A stretch of DNA of 64,000 nucleotides from Planotetraspora kaengkrachanensis (GTDB taxonomy: Bacteria; Actinomycetota; Actinomycetes; Streptosporangiales; Streptosporangiaceae), in NCBI RefSeq assembly GCF_016862895.1, contig NZ_BONV01000001.1, forward strand, positions 434,001-498,000, given 5' to 3'. The notes beneath the pieces were generated by a model. The model was given only the letters and a program-made list of their open reading frames with translations, searched no databases and was not told where the DNA came from. Both the position numbers and the translations under genes were made by a program. Of the stretch, positions 44,356-54,393 are shown piece by piece. The first letter of the stretch is position 1. Each line of letters starts with the position of its first letter.

Positions 44356-47220
44356 TCACGCGTCCCCGAGCAGGCCCGGGCACTTCTCGGCGAAGATGCG
44401 GGCCAGTTCGGCCCGGGACGCGATGTCGAGCTTGGCGAAGATCCGCCGAAGGTGCGTGGAGACCGTGTGCGGAGACAGGAACATCCGTGCGGCGGCCTGC
44501 CGGTTGGTCAGGCCCCGGGCGATCAGCTCCGCCACGGTGCGTTCGGTTTCGGTGAGGCTGTCCCATCCGAAGGCCGGTCGCTCCGGCTGGGCCCAGTGAC
44601 GGCGCCGCACGCCCGACGCGCGCAGTCTCGCTCGCACACGGGCCGCGTCCCGGAGCGCCCCGACGCGCTGGTAGCCGTCGAGCGCCTGGTCCAGGCTGTC
44701 GACGGCGAGCTCGCGGGTGGAGGGGTCGGCGGTGGCGGCCAGCAGCGCCCCCAGGTCCTCGGCAGCCGAGGCGCGCTCCCATGGCTGGGGGTGATTGGCG
44801 GCGGCGAAGGCGAGGGCGGCGGGGTCCTCGCAGAGGAGCCCGCGGGCGTGGGCGGCCGCGGCGGCGAAGATGGGGTAGTCGGGATTCTTCCCCGCGAGGT
44901 GCTCGGCCGTCTCGACGATGGTCCGCGCATACGGACGGTTCGACGCGGCAAGCGCCAGCCGGGTCATCCAGGCGGCCGCGAGGGGCGCGGTGATGAGCGC
45001 CCAGCGTTGCCTCTCCATGTCGGTGTAGATGGGGGCGAGAAGCTCCATCGCCCGTTCGCGGTCGCCGCGGGCCTCGGCGACCACGGCCTCCACCCACCTT
45101 TCCCACGCCGATCCGAACAACATCCCGGGCGCGCCGGGCTCGGCCAGGTATCTCTCGACCTGACGGACCGCGTCGTCGATGTCGCCGCGCCGGACGGCGA
45201 TGTAGGCGAGTATCGACAGCCCGACGCGGACGAACCCCTGGGTGCCCATGTCGTCGGCGATCGTCATCGCGGCGTGCGCCTCGGCCGCGGCGTCGTCGAA
45301 CCGGCCGGTGGCCAGTTTCACCCGGGCGCGGAACAACGCGGGCTGAGCGGCGAGCACGGTCACCCCGAGGGTCTCTATCTCTCCCTGGGCGGCCTGAATG
45401 GCCATGTCGGCCGCCTCGAACTGACACATGCACCTGAAGTTGAGGCTCAGCAGCAGCCGCGCGTACGGGCGCTGGATGGCTTCGACGGAGCCGCTGCCGG
45501 CGATCCGCAGGGCTTCGTTCACGTGCGCGAACGAGTCGGCGACCCGCCCGTCGACCATGGCGTGCCGGGAGAGCATCAGCAGAGCCCCGACGACGGCGAC
45601 GTCGGAATGCCGGGCGCGGTCGGCGAGAACGGACTCCGCTCGCTGCTGTCCCCTCCGCAGATCATTGAGCGAGATGAGCCCCCAGAACACCGTCCACTCG
45701 GCGACGCCGCGCAGTTCGTCCGAGATGTCCTGCTGGTTGAGCAGGCTTTCCGCCTCCGACACCGCGTCGGCCGGCCGTCCGCTCAGGAGCAGGATGTACG
45801 CCAGCGCGCACCGGAGGCGGCGGGCCGCCATGGGAGGGGCCCTGCCGAGCGCGGGACGGGCGAGATCGGCCGCCTCGGACAGCCTGCCGATGGCCGTCAG
45901 GGCGTCGACCGCCGTGGCGGCACGGTCGACCCACTCCGGGTCGGTGGAGTCGGTCAGTTCGAGCGCCCGTTTGGACAGGTCGGCGGCGGTCTGAGGGGAG
46001 GACCGCAGCACCTCCCTGGCCGCCCGGTCCAGTCCGAGCAGCGCGGACGCGTCACCGCGGCAGGCACCGCGGATGAGGTGCGCGGCGGCGGGGACGGCCG
46101 ACCCCCCTCGTCTGAGCAGCATCTCCCCCGCCTCGATGTGCAGGGCCCGTCGCACGGCGGCGGACAGCGTCCCCGTGACCGCCTCCCACAGCAGATCGTG
46201 CCGGAAGACCAGGTCGTGCCCGGCGGATTCGACGATGCCCGCGGACGTCGCCTCCTCCAGCATGGGCAGCAGATCTCCGGTCGATTCGCCGAGCATCTCC
46301 GCCAGGTCCCTCACCGGGAACGAACGGCCCAGGATCGCCGCGACCTGGAGCAGATGCCTGGTTCGTTCGGACAACTCCCCCAGGCGCTCGCGGGTGACCG
46401 CCTGAGCCCGGGGCAGCAGCTGCGCCGAGACCACCCGCGCGCGACCGTCGACGATCTTGAACCCGCCTTCGCTCTTGAGCTTCTCGAGGAGATCGACGAG
46501 GAGGAAGGGATTGGCGTTCGCCATGGTGGCCAGGGCCAGCACATCCGGCTCGGGCACCGCCCCGAGGACATCGGTGACCACCTGGGCCACGGCTTCCCCG
46601 TCCAGCGCCTCCAGCCTGATGCGTCGCGCTCCGTCCTGTTCCAGCAGGTGGAACAGGCGGTCGAGGCGGGCGGCGTCGCCGCCGCTCGTGCGCGCCAGCA
46701 TCCAGATGAGCGGGGACGAGGCGAGATCTCTCGTCAGGGACCGCAGGGCCAGCAGGGTCATCGGGTCGGCCCACTGCACGTCGTCCAGCGTGAGAAGCAC
46801 TGGCCCATGAGCCACCAGCGTCTCGAGTGGGTCTCGCAGGTGCTCGAGCAACAACAGCCGCTGATCCGCCGCACCCGGAAGACACACGTTCCCGCCCGTG
46901 GCGAAGGGGTAATCGGATCCCCCGAGCGCCGACGTCAACGGGGCAAGCGGGACCAGCTGGGTCAGCTCGTCCGCGCAGCCGCGCGCCACCCGGAATCCCC
47001 ACCTCGCCGCGGCGTCGGCGGCCACGTCGAGCATGCGGCTCTTGCCGACGCCCGACCGGCCCTCGACCAGTAGGACCCCGCCTCTGCCGACTCGAGCTGC
47101 CCGGAACAGACCCGCGACGAGCTCCCACTCCCGTGTACGGCCACGCCAACCAGGCCACGATGACCCCCGGGAGCCGGGCCCACCTGCCAATTCCTGGACA
47201 TGGGCGGGTTTGTCCCCCAT
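44356..47220 (-). CDS. LuxR-family ATPase regulator (LAL type)
   Basis: 954 residues. An N-terminal AAA-like ATPase (Walker A GRSGVGKS at 54-61, Walker B LLTLDDVQW), a long TPR-like helical middle (RALHIEAGEMLLRRGG to RVGALRDAARVRARL), and a C-terminal LuxR helix-turn-helix (LTETERTVAELIARGLTNRQAAARMFLSPHTVSTHLRRIFAKLDI). Large ATP-binding LuxR regulators often act as pathway-specific activators in actinomycetes; no cluster is evident around it. ATG 47220 chosen; longer frames are rejected. Confidence 0.9.
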   Translation of the reverse strand: MGDKPAHVQELAGGPGSRGSSWPGWRGRTREWELVAGLFRAARVGRGGVLLVEGRSGVGKSRMLDVAADAAARWGFRVARGCADELTQLVPLAPLTSALGGSDYPFATGGNVCLPGAADQRLLLLEHLRDPLETLVAHGPVLLTLDDVQWADPMTLLALRSLTRDLASSPLIWMLARTSGGDAARLDRLFHLLEQDGARRIRLEALDGEAVAQVVTDVLGAVPEPDVLALATMANANPFLLVDLLEKLKSEGGFKIVDGRARVVSAQLLPRAQAVTRERLGELSERTRHLLQVAAILGRSFPVRDLAEMLGESTGDLLPMLEEATSAGIVESAGHDLVFRHDLLWEAVTGTLSAAVRRALHIEAGEMLLRRGGSAVPAAAHLIRGACRGDASALLGLDRAAREVLRSSPQTAADLSKRALELTDSTDPEWVDRAATAVDALTAIGRLSEAADLARPALGRAPPMAARRLRCALAYILLLSGRPADAVSEAESLLNQQDISDELRGVAEWTVFWGLISLNDLRRGQQRAESVLADRARHSDVAVVGALLMLSRHAMVDGRVADSFAHVNEALRIAGSGSVEAIQRPYARLLLSLNFRCMCQFEAADMAIQAAQGEIETLGVTVLAAQPALFRARVKLATGRFDDAAAEAHAAMTIADDMGTQGFVRVGLSILAYIAVRRGDIDDAVRQVERYLAEPGAPGMLFGSAWERWVEAVVAEARGDRERAMELLAPIYTDMERQRWALITAPLAAAWMTRLALAASNRPYARTIVETAEHLAGKNPDYPIFAAAAAHARGLLCEDPAALAFAAANHPQPWERASAAEDLGALLAATADPSTRELAVDSLDQALDGYQRVGALRDAARVRARLRASGVRRRHWAQPERPAFGWDSLTETERTVAELIARGLTNRQAAARMFLSPHTVSTHLRRIFAKLDIASRAELARIFAEKCPGLLGDA

Positions 47221-47499
47221 GAATCCATGAGACACCAGGCGCACAAGGTCCCGCAACGCAGGGGCGCGGCCACAGCATTGATCACACGGGCCGGCGACAC
47301 GCACAAACGTACACATATGTGCGATACGGCGCCCTTCTCCACGATTCAGGCTCGTAGCCGTTCACACATCTCTGCTTGTGAGTGACGGGGACACCCCCAT
47401 CGAGCTGAGCCGGGCCGAGAAGACTCGGCCGCACACCGCTCGCGGCGGCTCTCTCGAAAGCCCGGCATCCCTCGAATCTCTCTTTTCGAAAGGACGACG

Positions 47500-48999
47500 A
47501 TGGTGGACGCGCCCAGCGAAGGATTGTTACTCCTGTGGCCTCTGTTCACGCTGCTCACATGGGTGATCGTCACCAGATGCCTCGCGCGCCTGCTGGCCGG
47601 CGGATCCACGGCGGTCACGCGGGAGGACGCCGGCCGAGGCGGCGTCCGGTCCGCACCGGAGACCCGCGCCTGTGCGGAAGCGAAGCCGACCGGCCCTGTG
47701 GGCAGTGCGAACGGCCGGCATCCCAGTCCGGTGCCACGCCCGGCCTCCACGAGGTCACCGATGCGGGAGCGGTGCGCGCCGCGCTCGGTCCGGGGCCAGA
47801 TCACTCTGCTGGCGACCGTCATCACCGTCCTGACCCTCTTCGCCACGGGAACGGGGATCTACCTGATGGCCCGGAGCGGCGCCCCCCGGTGGCGGGCCGC
47901 TCCTGCACGGACCGTTGTCGTCGCGGGGGTCGGGAACCCGGGACCATCACATGGCCTACGGCGCAGCCACCGGCCTCGGGAGCAGCACGCGGGCCGCCTC
48001 CGCGTGCCCGCCTATGCCTCCCGGGTCGTCGTCGACGCGGGAGGAACACTGCCGGGTCTGGCATGGCCCGGCCTTCTCCAGTTGATCGTGGTGATCGAGG
48101 CCGCCGAACTGATCACTTTGAACACGTGGACCGCCTGGAAGGTGGCCGGCCGGCTGCTGCGTCCCGTGGACGCGGTCTGCGCCGAACTCTCCGTGATCGA
48201 CTTCAACGACCTGACCACCCGCGTCTCGGAACCGCGCAACGCGCTGGAGATCACCCGATTGTGCCGCGCCGTCAACAAGGTCCTGGGACGCCTGAACACG
48301 GCCAAGGAGGAACTCGAGGAGACCGCGCACCGCCAGCGGCAGTTCGCCTCGGACGTCTCCCACGAACTGCGCTCTCCCATCGCGGGACTGCGGGTGCAGC
48401 TGGAAGCGGCACAACTTGACCCGGGCCGGGCCCGGCAGCCCGAACTGCTGGGAAAGTTGCTGGGTCAGGTCGACCGGCTGCAGGTGATCGTGGACGACAT
48501 CCTGTGCCTCGCCCGTGTGCGCGGCTGCCCACCCATCGATCGGCGGCGGCTCGATCTCGCGGCCCTCATCCAGTCCGAGATCGCCCAACGGACGGACCGG
48601 CTTCCCGTCCGGCTCCGCCTCACTCACGGCACCACAGTCATCGCCGTGCCGTCCCAGATCAGCCGGCTGTTCGCCAACCTCCTGGACAACGCCAGGAGGC
48701 ATTCCGCGCATCTGGTGTGCGTCGAGGTGCGCTCGACCCCTTCCGCGGTCGAACTCATGGTCAGCGACGACGGGCCGGGGATCGCCGAGGCCGACCGGGA
48801 ACGGGTGTTCCACCGTTTCACCCGGTTGGACGACGCCCGCCGGCTCGACCGCAACGGCACGGGGCTTGGCCTGGCCATCGCCCGCGACATCGCCCAGGCG
48901 CATCAGGGGACCCTCAGCGTCGAGGAGAGCGCCATCGGCGGGGCACGTTTCGTCCTGCGGCTGCCCCGAGTCCGGCCAAGTGAATCGGGGTCCGCATGA
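47500..48999 (+). CDS. Sensor histidine kinase (first of an overlapping pair)
   Basis: 499 residues. One helix at ~8-30, a second at ~100-123 (ITLLATVITVLTLFATGTGIYL), another near ~190-215, a HAMP-like segment (LLRPVDAVCAELSVIDFNDLTTRV), HisKA with FASDVSHELRSPIAGLR and HATPase (LFANLLDNARRHS, GPGIAEADRERVFHRF, GTGLGLAIARDIA). Membrane-anchored kinase with an unusual, partly low-complexity sensor region. No response regulator is nearby. Confidence 0.88.
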   Translation: MVDAPSEGLLLLWPLFTLLTWVIVTRCLARLLAGGSTAVTREDAGRGGVRSAPETRACAEAKPTGPVGSANGRHPSPVPRPASTRSPMRERCAPRSVRGQITLLATVITVLTLFATGTGIYLMARSGAPRWRAAPARTVVVAGVGNPGPSHGLRRSHRPREQHAGRLRVPAYASRVVVDAGGTLPGLAWPGLLQLIVVIEAAELITLNTWTAWKVAGRLLRPVDAVCAELSVIDFNDLTTRVSEPRNALEITRLCRAVNKVLGRLNTAKEELEETAHRQRQFASDVSHELRSPIAGLRVQLEAAQLDPGRARQPELLGKLLGQVDRLQVIVDDILCLARVRGCPPIDRRRLDLAALIQSEIAQRTDRLPVRLRLTHGTTVIAVPSQISRLFANLLDNARRHSAHLVCVEVRSTPSAVELMVSDDGPGIAEADRERVFHRFTRLDDARRLDRNGTGLGLAIARDIAQAHQGTLSVEESAIGGARFVLRLPRVRPSESGSA

Positions 49000-50363
49000 G
49001 GTTCGAAGACTGCTCGATCCGAGCCCGCCTGGCGCTGTTCACCGGCGTGGCGGTGGGTGCGCTCTGCATCGTGTTCTCCGTCGTCCTGTTGTTCGCCATC
49101 AACAAGATGGCCACCCAGAACCTGTCCAAGGAGGTGACCGCGGTGGGTGAGCTGACCGCCTATTACGTCGACCGCGGAGAGCTCGTCAACCCGCTTCCGC
49201 CCATCCCGCAGAACCTGATCCGTCCCGTCCAGGTGGTCGACCCACGTGGGCAGGTCGTCGCGGCGACCAGTGATCTGCAGAACCGGCCTCCCATGGCGCA
49301 TTTCACGCCGAAGAGCCCGAACCGTGTCGCAAGCGGCGTCGTCTGCAGTTCGGTGTTCCCGACCGGCGGTTGCCACATCGTCGTCGCGCAGCAGGTGTAT
49401 CGCAACGGCGACTGGACGATCTACAGCGCCGCGCCGACGCTGCCGTTCTTCGTCTATCCGGGCGTGGCGGCCCTCTTGATCGCCGGAACGGCCGTCTTCA
49501 CCGTCGCCGTCGCCTACGGGGCGCGGCACACCGTCACCCGGTCGCTCCAGCCCGTGGACGCCATCCGAGCCCAGCTCGACCACATCCGGAGCAGCAACCT
49601 GAGCCGCCGAGTCCCGGTTCCCATGGCCGAGGACGAGATCCACCGGCTGGCGCAGAGCGTCAACGAGACACTGAATCGGCTGGAGACCATGTTCGAACAA
49701 CAGCGACGGTTCTGCTCCGACGCCTCCCACGAGTTGCGCACTCCGATCGCGGCGATCCGCGCCCAGTTGGAGTACGCCCTCCTGGCTCCCGAGGACGTCG
49801 ATCTGAACAGACTGTGCGACGACGTCCTCCCCAGCGTCGAGCGGCTTCAGTCGATCACATCCGACCTGCTCATGCTCACGCGGCTGGATGCCGGCGAACC
49901 GTGCGTACGGGATTCGGTCGACTTGGCCGAGCTGGTCGCCGTGGAGCTGAACAGTCACCAGATGGGCACGAAGGTCGTCCATCGCCTGGCACCGCACGTG
50001 ATCGTCAGGGGTGATCGGGAACAGCTGCGTCAGTTGATCTGCAACCTGCTCCAGAACGCCCAGCGGCACGCGTGCTCCGCCGTCACGATCACGCTTCGGC
50101 AGGAGAACGGCGACCGGCGGTACACGCCGGGCGTCGCCGAGCTCGAGGTCCTCGACGACGGCATCGGAATCGCCGCCGACCAGAGGGAAACGGTCTTCCA
50201 GCGCTTCACCCGGCTGGACACCGCCCGCAGCAGGGACGCCGGCGGAATAGGCCTCGGCCTGCCCATCGCCAGGCAGATCGCCGAACGGCACGGCGGCACG
50301 CTGACCATCCAGGACAGCGACCGGGGCGCGCGCTTCGTCGTCCGGCTTCCTGCGGATCCCTAG
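48996..50363 (+). CDS. Sensor histidine kinase (second of an overlapping pair)
   Basis: 455 residues. Two helices bound an extracytoplasmic sensor (~37-150; LTAYYVDRGELVNPL, VVDPRGQVVAATSDL, with a Cys pair in VVCSSVFPTGGCHIV). HAMP follows, then HisKA with FCSDASHELRTPIAAIR and HATPase (ICNLLQNAQRHA, GIGIAADQRETVFQRF, GIGLGLPIARQIA). Its ATG overlaps the TGA of the first kinase by ATGA. The two kinases are therefore co-translated, which suggests a heteromeric sensor. Its end overlaps the convergent gene at 50360 by four bases. Confidence 0.9.
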   Translation: MRFEDCSIRARLALFTGVAVGALCIVFSVVLLFAINKMATQNLSKEVTAVGELTAYYVDRGELVNPLPPIPQNLIRPVQVVDPRGQVVAATSDLQNRPPMAHFTPKSPNRVASGVVCSSVFPTGGCHIVVAQQVYRNGDWTIYSAAPTLPFFVYPGVAALLIAGTAVFTVAVAYGARHTVTRSLQPVDAIRAQLDHIRSSNLSRRVPVPMAEDEIHRLAQSVNETLNRLETMFEQQRRFCSDASHELRTPIAAIRAQLEYALLAPEDVDLNRLCDDVLPSVERLQSITSDLLMLTRLDAGEPCVRDSVDLAELVAVELNSHQMGTKVVHRLAPHVIVRGDREQLRQLICNLLQNAQRHACSAVTITLRQENGDRRYTPGVAELEVLDDGIGIAADQRETVFQRFTRLDTARSRDAGGIGLGLPIARQIAERHGGTLTIQDSDRGARFVVRLPADP

Positions 50364-51463
50364 GCGGCCGGTGGGCTCCCCTCGGGGTGCGGAACGTCAC
50401 CCTTTGCGCCGCCGTCCGCCGGGCGCGAAGTCAGATAGGGCGGCAGAACCGTCTCCCCATCGGTGACGGCTTCCGCGATCTGCCCGGCGGACAGTCCGTT
50501 CACCTCGCTCAAGTCCACGCCGCGCAGATCGGCGTCCGCCAGAGCCGCTCCGCGCAGGTCCGACCCGCGGAGTACCGCCCCCCGGAAATCCGTCCTCATC
50601 AGCCCCGCACCTCGAAGGTTGACCCATCGGACGAGAGCCCCGCGCAGATCGGAGTCCTGCATGTGCGCAAAGGGCAGTTGCGCGCCGCTGAGGTTGGTCG
50701 CCCGCAGGTCGCACTCCGACAGGACCACACTCGTCGCCTTGGCATGGACGAAGTGCGCCCCTCGCAGGTTGCATCCTTCGAAGTGAATTGTGTCGATCCA
50801 CCCGTTCGTGAATCGCGCCCCGGCGAGATCCGCACGGCCGATGAGGATCCAGGGGGTCTCAAACCGTTTCGGCCGCTTGACCAGGACGTCGATGACCGAC
50901 TGGACGTCGATCGGAAAGTGGTCGCCCTTCCATGAAAGGCCGCTCTCGCATTCGTCGTCCTCGACGAGGCCGCCGTCGTCGAGCGCCTCCGCCCCCAGCG
51001 CCCGCGAGTGGCGCACGAAGGCCGCGAGCAGGTCCACTATCGCCCGATGGTCTCGGGGGGAATCCTTCAGCAGGCGTGCCAGCGAGTAGATGGCCCCGAT
51101 GCGCTCGGCGGGATTGTCCGAGACCAGCTGGCTCGTGGCCTTGGCGTACCTGTCCGCTACCTGGCCCGACCTGGACAGCAGGTAGGTCCGGGCGCTGAAC
51201 ACGACGGTGGCCAGTCCGCCGAACGACAAGAACATCTGGAGAAGTGTGGTCCGCGTCGACGAAACCGCCTGCGCCTTCTTCTCGGCGTCCCCGATGTTCG
51301 CGAGAAGAGTGGAGTCGAACCACACGGGCCCGTTCCAGATCACGACGGCCGCCAGGGTGAGGGCGCCCAGCGACAGGACGATCCATAGCGAGCGCAACGC
51401 CCAGACCGGCAGGGCCGGGCGCAGCCGCCGCTTGATGATGAACAGGACCACCGGGACTCTCAT
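50360..51463 (-). CDS. Membrane pentapeptide-repeat protein
   Basis: 367 residues. Two helices (LWIVLSLGALTLAAVVIW and LLQMFLSFGGLATVVFSARTYLL), a cytosolic helical region, then ~100 residues of A(D/N)LXX-type repeats (IGRADLAGARFTNGWIDTIHFEGCNLRGAHFVHAKATSVVLSECDLRATNLSGAQL … DFRGAVLRGSDLRGAALADADLRGVDL). Such right-handed beta-helices bind partner proteins; in Streptosporangiales many are of unknown role. ATG 51463 has AGGG upstream. Confidence 0.88.
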   Translation of the reverse strand: MRVPVVLFIIKRRLRPALPVWALRSLWIVLSLGALTLAAVVIWNGPVWFDSTLLANIGDAEKKAQAVSSTRTTLLQMFLSFGGLATVVFSARTYLLSRSGQVADRYAKATSQLVSDNPAERIGAIYSLARLLKDSPRDHRAIVDLLAAFVRHSRALGAEALDDGGLVEDDECESGLSWKGDHFPIDVQSVIDVLVKRPKRFETPWILIGRADLAGARFTNGWIDTIHFEGCNLRGAHFVHAKATSVVLSECDLRATNLSGAQLPFAHMQDSDLRGALVRWVNLRGAGLMRTDFRGAVLRGSDLRGAALADADLRGVDLSEVNGLSAGQIAEAVTDGETVLPPYLTSRPADGGAKGDVPHPEGSPPAA

Positions 51464-51526
51464 GGAGACGCCCTGCATGAATGCGCGCACGGTCGTGGCT
51501 CCCACTCCACCCGGGATGCGCGGGCC

Positions 51527-52789
51527 TCAGAAGTACTGCGAGGTGAGGTCGGTCGTCGGCCAGGTGGTGACCTTGCTCCAGGCCTCGTTCATGCGTGCGC
51601 TCAGCACGTCGTAGTCGGGGGTGCCGGTCTCCTCACGCCGGTTGAAGAGCGCGGCGTAGGTGATGCCGTTCTGGAGCCTCGCCAGGTAGGTGTAGGTCCC
51701 GGGCATCGAGCCGGAGTGCCAGGTGTTGAGGTGGCCCGTGACCTGGCGGACGTACCAGCCGCAGCCGTACCACGAGCCGTCCGCGCTGATCCCGATCTCC
51801 GGCTTGGCCGTCATCGTCGCGATCGAGGCGGCGCTGAGCACCGGGCCCGCCGCGTCGAAGACGCCGGCGAACTTGACGAGGTCGACCGCGGACGCGAGCC
51901 AGCCCCCGTTGGCGTCCTGGTTGGGCATGTTGAAACCGCCGTACGGGTACGGCACCACGGTGCCGGACTCGTCCAGGACGGTCTTGTTCGTGTACTGGGA
52001 GACGTAGGGCACCTCGGACGCCGGAGCCTCCGACCTGAGGCTGCGCCCGAGAATCATGCGGCTGATGCCGACGGGCGTGAGGAGCTTCTGCTTCACGTAC
52101 GCCTCGTAGCTCATGCCCGAGACCTTTTCGATGATCCGGCCGAGCAGCAGGTAGCCGTAGTTGCTGTAGACCATCTTCGATCCCGGCGTGAAGTCGAGGA
52201 GCCGGGCGGTGGCGTAGTCGATGATGTCGGCGTGGCCGATCGGCAGGGGCGCGTCCAGCACGGCGGAGATCGTGTGGTCCAGCCAGAGCTGGTCGCCGCT
52301 CACGTTCCTGTCCCAGCCCCCGAGGTGCTGCATCAGTCGGCGCACGGTGACGTCCTTCAGCCGGCTGTCGGCGGACGCGGACAGGCCGAGCAACGTGGTG
52401 ACCGGAGCCGAGAGGCTGAGCTTGCCGTCCTGGACGAGCCGCAGGATCGCGGTCGCGGTGATGTGCTTGCTCAGGCTGGCGATCCGGAACAGGCTCGTCG
52501 GCTGGACGAGCCGCGGAACCGGGGACCCGCCGACATCGGCCGTGCTGACGTAGCTGCCGTAGCCGCGTGCCAGCACGAGCTTGCCGTTCTTGACGACCGC
52601 GAGCTGTGCGCAGTCGATGGCCCGCTCGGCGATGTACGTCTTCACCACGTTGTCGAGCACGGCCAGCGACGCGGGCACGACCCCTGTCACCGGCGTGCTC
52701 GCCGCCCGGGCGGGAAGCGTGCCCAGGGCCAGAGCGGGAACAGTCCCGGCGGCCACCTTCAGAACACTCCTGCGGCTGAGCATGGTCAC
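51527..52789 (-). CDS. Serine hydrolase (beta-lactamase class C/DD-peptidase type)
   Basis: 420 residues. A twin-arginine-type signal peptide (SRRSVLKVAAGTVPALALG) is followed by SxxK (Ser105-Leu-Ser-Lys108), YSN (VYSNYGYLLLGRI) and HSG (TWHSGSMPG): a complete active site. Exported, acting at the cell wall or on small esters or amides. Start ATG 52789 or 52783. It is transcribed alone. Confidence 0.9.
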   Translation of the reverse strand: MTMLSRRSVLKVAAGTVPALALGTLPARAASTPVTGVVPASLAVLDNVVKTYIAERAIDCAQLAVVKNGKLVLARGYGSYVSTADVGGSPVPRLVQPTSLFRIASLSKHITATAILRLVQDGKLSLSAPVTTLLGLSASADSRLKDVTVRRLMQHLGGWDRNVSGDQLWLDHTISAVLDAPLPIGHADIIDYATARLLDFTPGSKMVYSNYGYLLLGRIIEKVSGMSYEAYVKQKLLTPVGISRMILGRSLRSEAPASEVPYVSQYTNKTVLDESGTVVPYPYGGFNMPNQDANGGWLASAVDLVKFAGVFDAAGPVLSAASIATMTAKPEIGISADGSWYGCGWYVRQVTGHLNTWHSGSMPGTYTYLARLQNGITYAALFNRREETGTPDYDVLSARMNEAWSKVTTWPTTDLTSQYF

Positions 52790-53028
52790 GCTTAATCCCC
52801 TAAGTCATGATCTGTCAGATTGATCAGCCATCCTAGGAGATCTTGATCGCGGCCGGTGGCGACTCGGCCAACCCGGCGGGCCGCACCCGAGGAGCCAAAG
52901 CTGGGGCCCCACCCTCTTGGCCGGCGGCTCGAGTTCCGGCGCACCGGAGGGGAATATCCCGTTTGACCGTTTTGGGTCGGCCGCCGGTGGATGTCGCCGC
53001 GGCCGACCCTGATCGGGAGGAGGCGCCC

Positions 53029-53277
53029 ATGCGCAGCAAGCCTCGATTCCTGCTTCTCGGCACGGCGTTGCTCACCGCTCTCACGATCACACCGGCCGAG
53101 GCGGCCACCGCCTCCCCTTCCTGCTCCGGCACCGCGCCGGTGATCAGCGGCGTTCCGGCCGGCGCCTCCGCCACCGCGCGCCGCTGCTGGTGGAGCGGCC
53201 CGTACCGGTGCTGCACGTACGCCGTCAGCAAGCACCAGTTCGTCAAGCGGTGCATGCGCGCCAGGACTCGCTACTAG
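53029..53277 (+). CDS. Small secreted Cys-rich basic protein
   Basis: 82 residues. A signal peptide (MRSKPRFLLLGTALLTALTI, cleavage near AEA at 25) leaves a ~57-residue mature protein with five Cys (32, 53, 61, 62, 75) and a basic end (KRCMRARTRY). GGGAGGAGG lies 7 bases before ATG 53029. No family is recognised. It lies alone between the serine hydrolase and an XRE regulator. A surface or antimicrobial-type role is speculative. Confidence 0.75.
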   Translation: MRSKPRFLLLGTALLTALTITPAEAATASPSCSGTAPVISGVPAGASATARRCWWSGPYRCCTYAVSKHQFVKRCMRARTRY

Positions 53278-53565
53278 CCCCGCCGGACCCGGCGGGCAGA
53301 CCTCGGTGCTCGCCGATGGCGAGACCAAACCGTGACATGACGGTAAAGATCCTGGTCAGAGGGGCTTTTTGGGCATCGGAAGGCGCATGGCGGCCGATTG
53401 CAAAGAATATTTTCCACAGAGATATCCCCAGCATGTCCGCCTATTTATTGGGAGGTCCCCAGTCACCGTCCACACCGTTGTCCACAGGCGGAGCCCGGGG
53501 TTGTGGGTCTGCATGGGTGTATCACGGCCACGTTGGCGGCCTGCCCACCGCGTAGCCTGTTCTGG

Positions 53566-54393
53566 ATGGACGCGGACAGGCTCCTTGGTGACTTCCTCCG
53601 TGCTCGTCGCCAGACCACCACCCTCGATCAGGTGGGACTGCCCCCCGGCGACCATCGTCGCCGGACACCCGGGTTGCGCCGTGAAGAGGTGGCCATGCTG
53701 GCGGGTGTCAGCACGGACTACTACATCCGGCTGGAACAGGGCAGGGAACGCCACCCGTCGGATCAGGTGCTCGACGCCCTCGCACAAGTCCTCCAGCTCG
53801 ACGCCTGGGCCACCGATCATCTCCACGAGCTGGCCCGCCCGAAGGCGATCAAGCGGACGGAGGTGCCGACCGACCGGGTGAGCCCGACCCTGGAACGACT
53901 GATGTTGAGCTGGCAGAACAACCCGGCGGTCGTCGTGAATCGCCGGCTGGACGTGCTCGCCGGCAACTCCCTGGGCGTCGCCCTCTACGAAGGGCTCGAC
54001 CACAGCGACAACCTCCTGCGGCTGACCTTCCTCAATCCCGACGCGCGCGTCTTCTACCGGGATTGGGAGAAGGACGCAGCCTCGAAGACGGCCCAGTTGC
54101 ACACCGCCTCCGCGGCGGACCACGACGATCCCCTCCTGCTGGAACTGATCGAGGAACTCTCCCGCGAGAGCGCGGACTTCCAGCGCATGTGGGCCCGCCA
54201 CGACGTGCGGGCGAAGACGACCGACTCGGTGCGCTTCCACCACCACTACGCCGGCGACCTGACCCTCTCCTACGAGGCCTTCACCGTGAACAGCTGCCCC
54301 GGCCAGGACCTGTTCATCTTCCAGGCCGAGCCGGGCAGCCCGTCGGAGCAGGCCCTGGCCAAGCTGCAGTCCCGAGTCGCCAGCCTCACGTGA
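53566..54393 (+). CDS. XRE-family regulator, MmyB-like
   Basis: 275 residues. The N-terminus LGDFLRARR, then GDHRRRTPGLRREEVAMLAGVSTDYYIRLEQGRERHPSDQVL, is the MmyB-type helix-turn-helix; the C-terminal ~170 residues are the PAS-like ligand domain (NRRLDVLAGNSLGVALYEGL, YHHYAGDLTLSYEAFTVNSCPGQDLFIFQAEPG). In Streptomyces MmyB binds fatty acid and controls methylenomycin-type genes; here the target is unknown. Start ATG 53566. The 288 bases before it hold no gene. Confidence 0.9.
   Translation: MDADRLLGDFLRARRQTTTLDQVGLPPGDHRRRTPGLRREEVAMLAGVSTDYYIRLEQGRERHPSDQVLDALAQVLQLDAWATDHLHELARPKAIKRTEVPTDRVSPTLERLMLSWQNNPAVVVNRRLDVLAGNSLGVALYEGLDHSDNLLRLTFLNPDARVFYRDWEKDAASKTAQLHTASAADHDDPLLLELIEELSRESADFQRMWARHDVRAKTTDSVRFHHHYAGDLTLSYEAFTVNSCPGQDLFIFQAEPGSPSEQALAKLQSRVASLT

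Noticed and set aside
44452-47073. 873-codon plus-strand ORF
   Set aside because: Shadow of the LuxR-type regulator on the minus strand.
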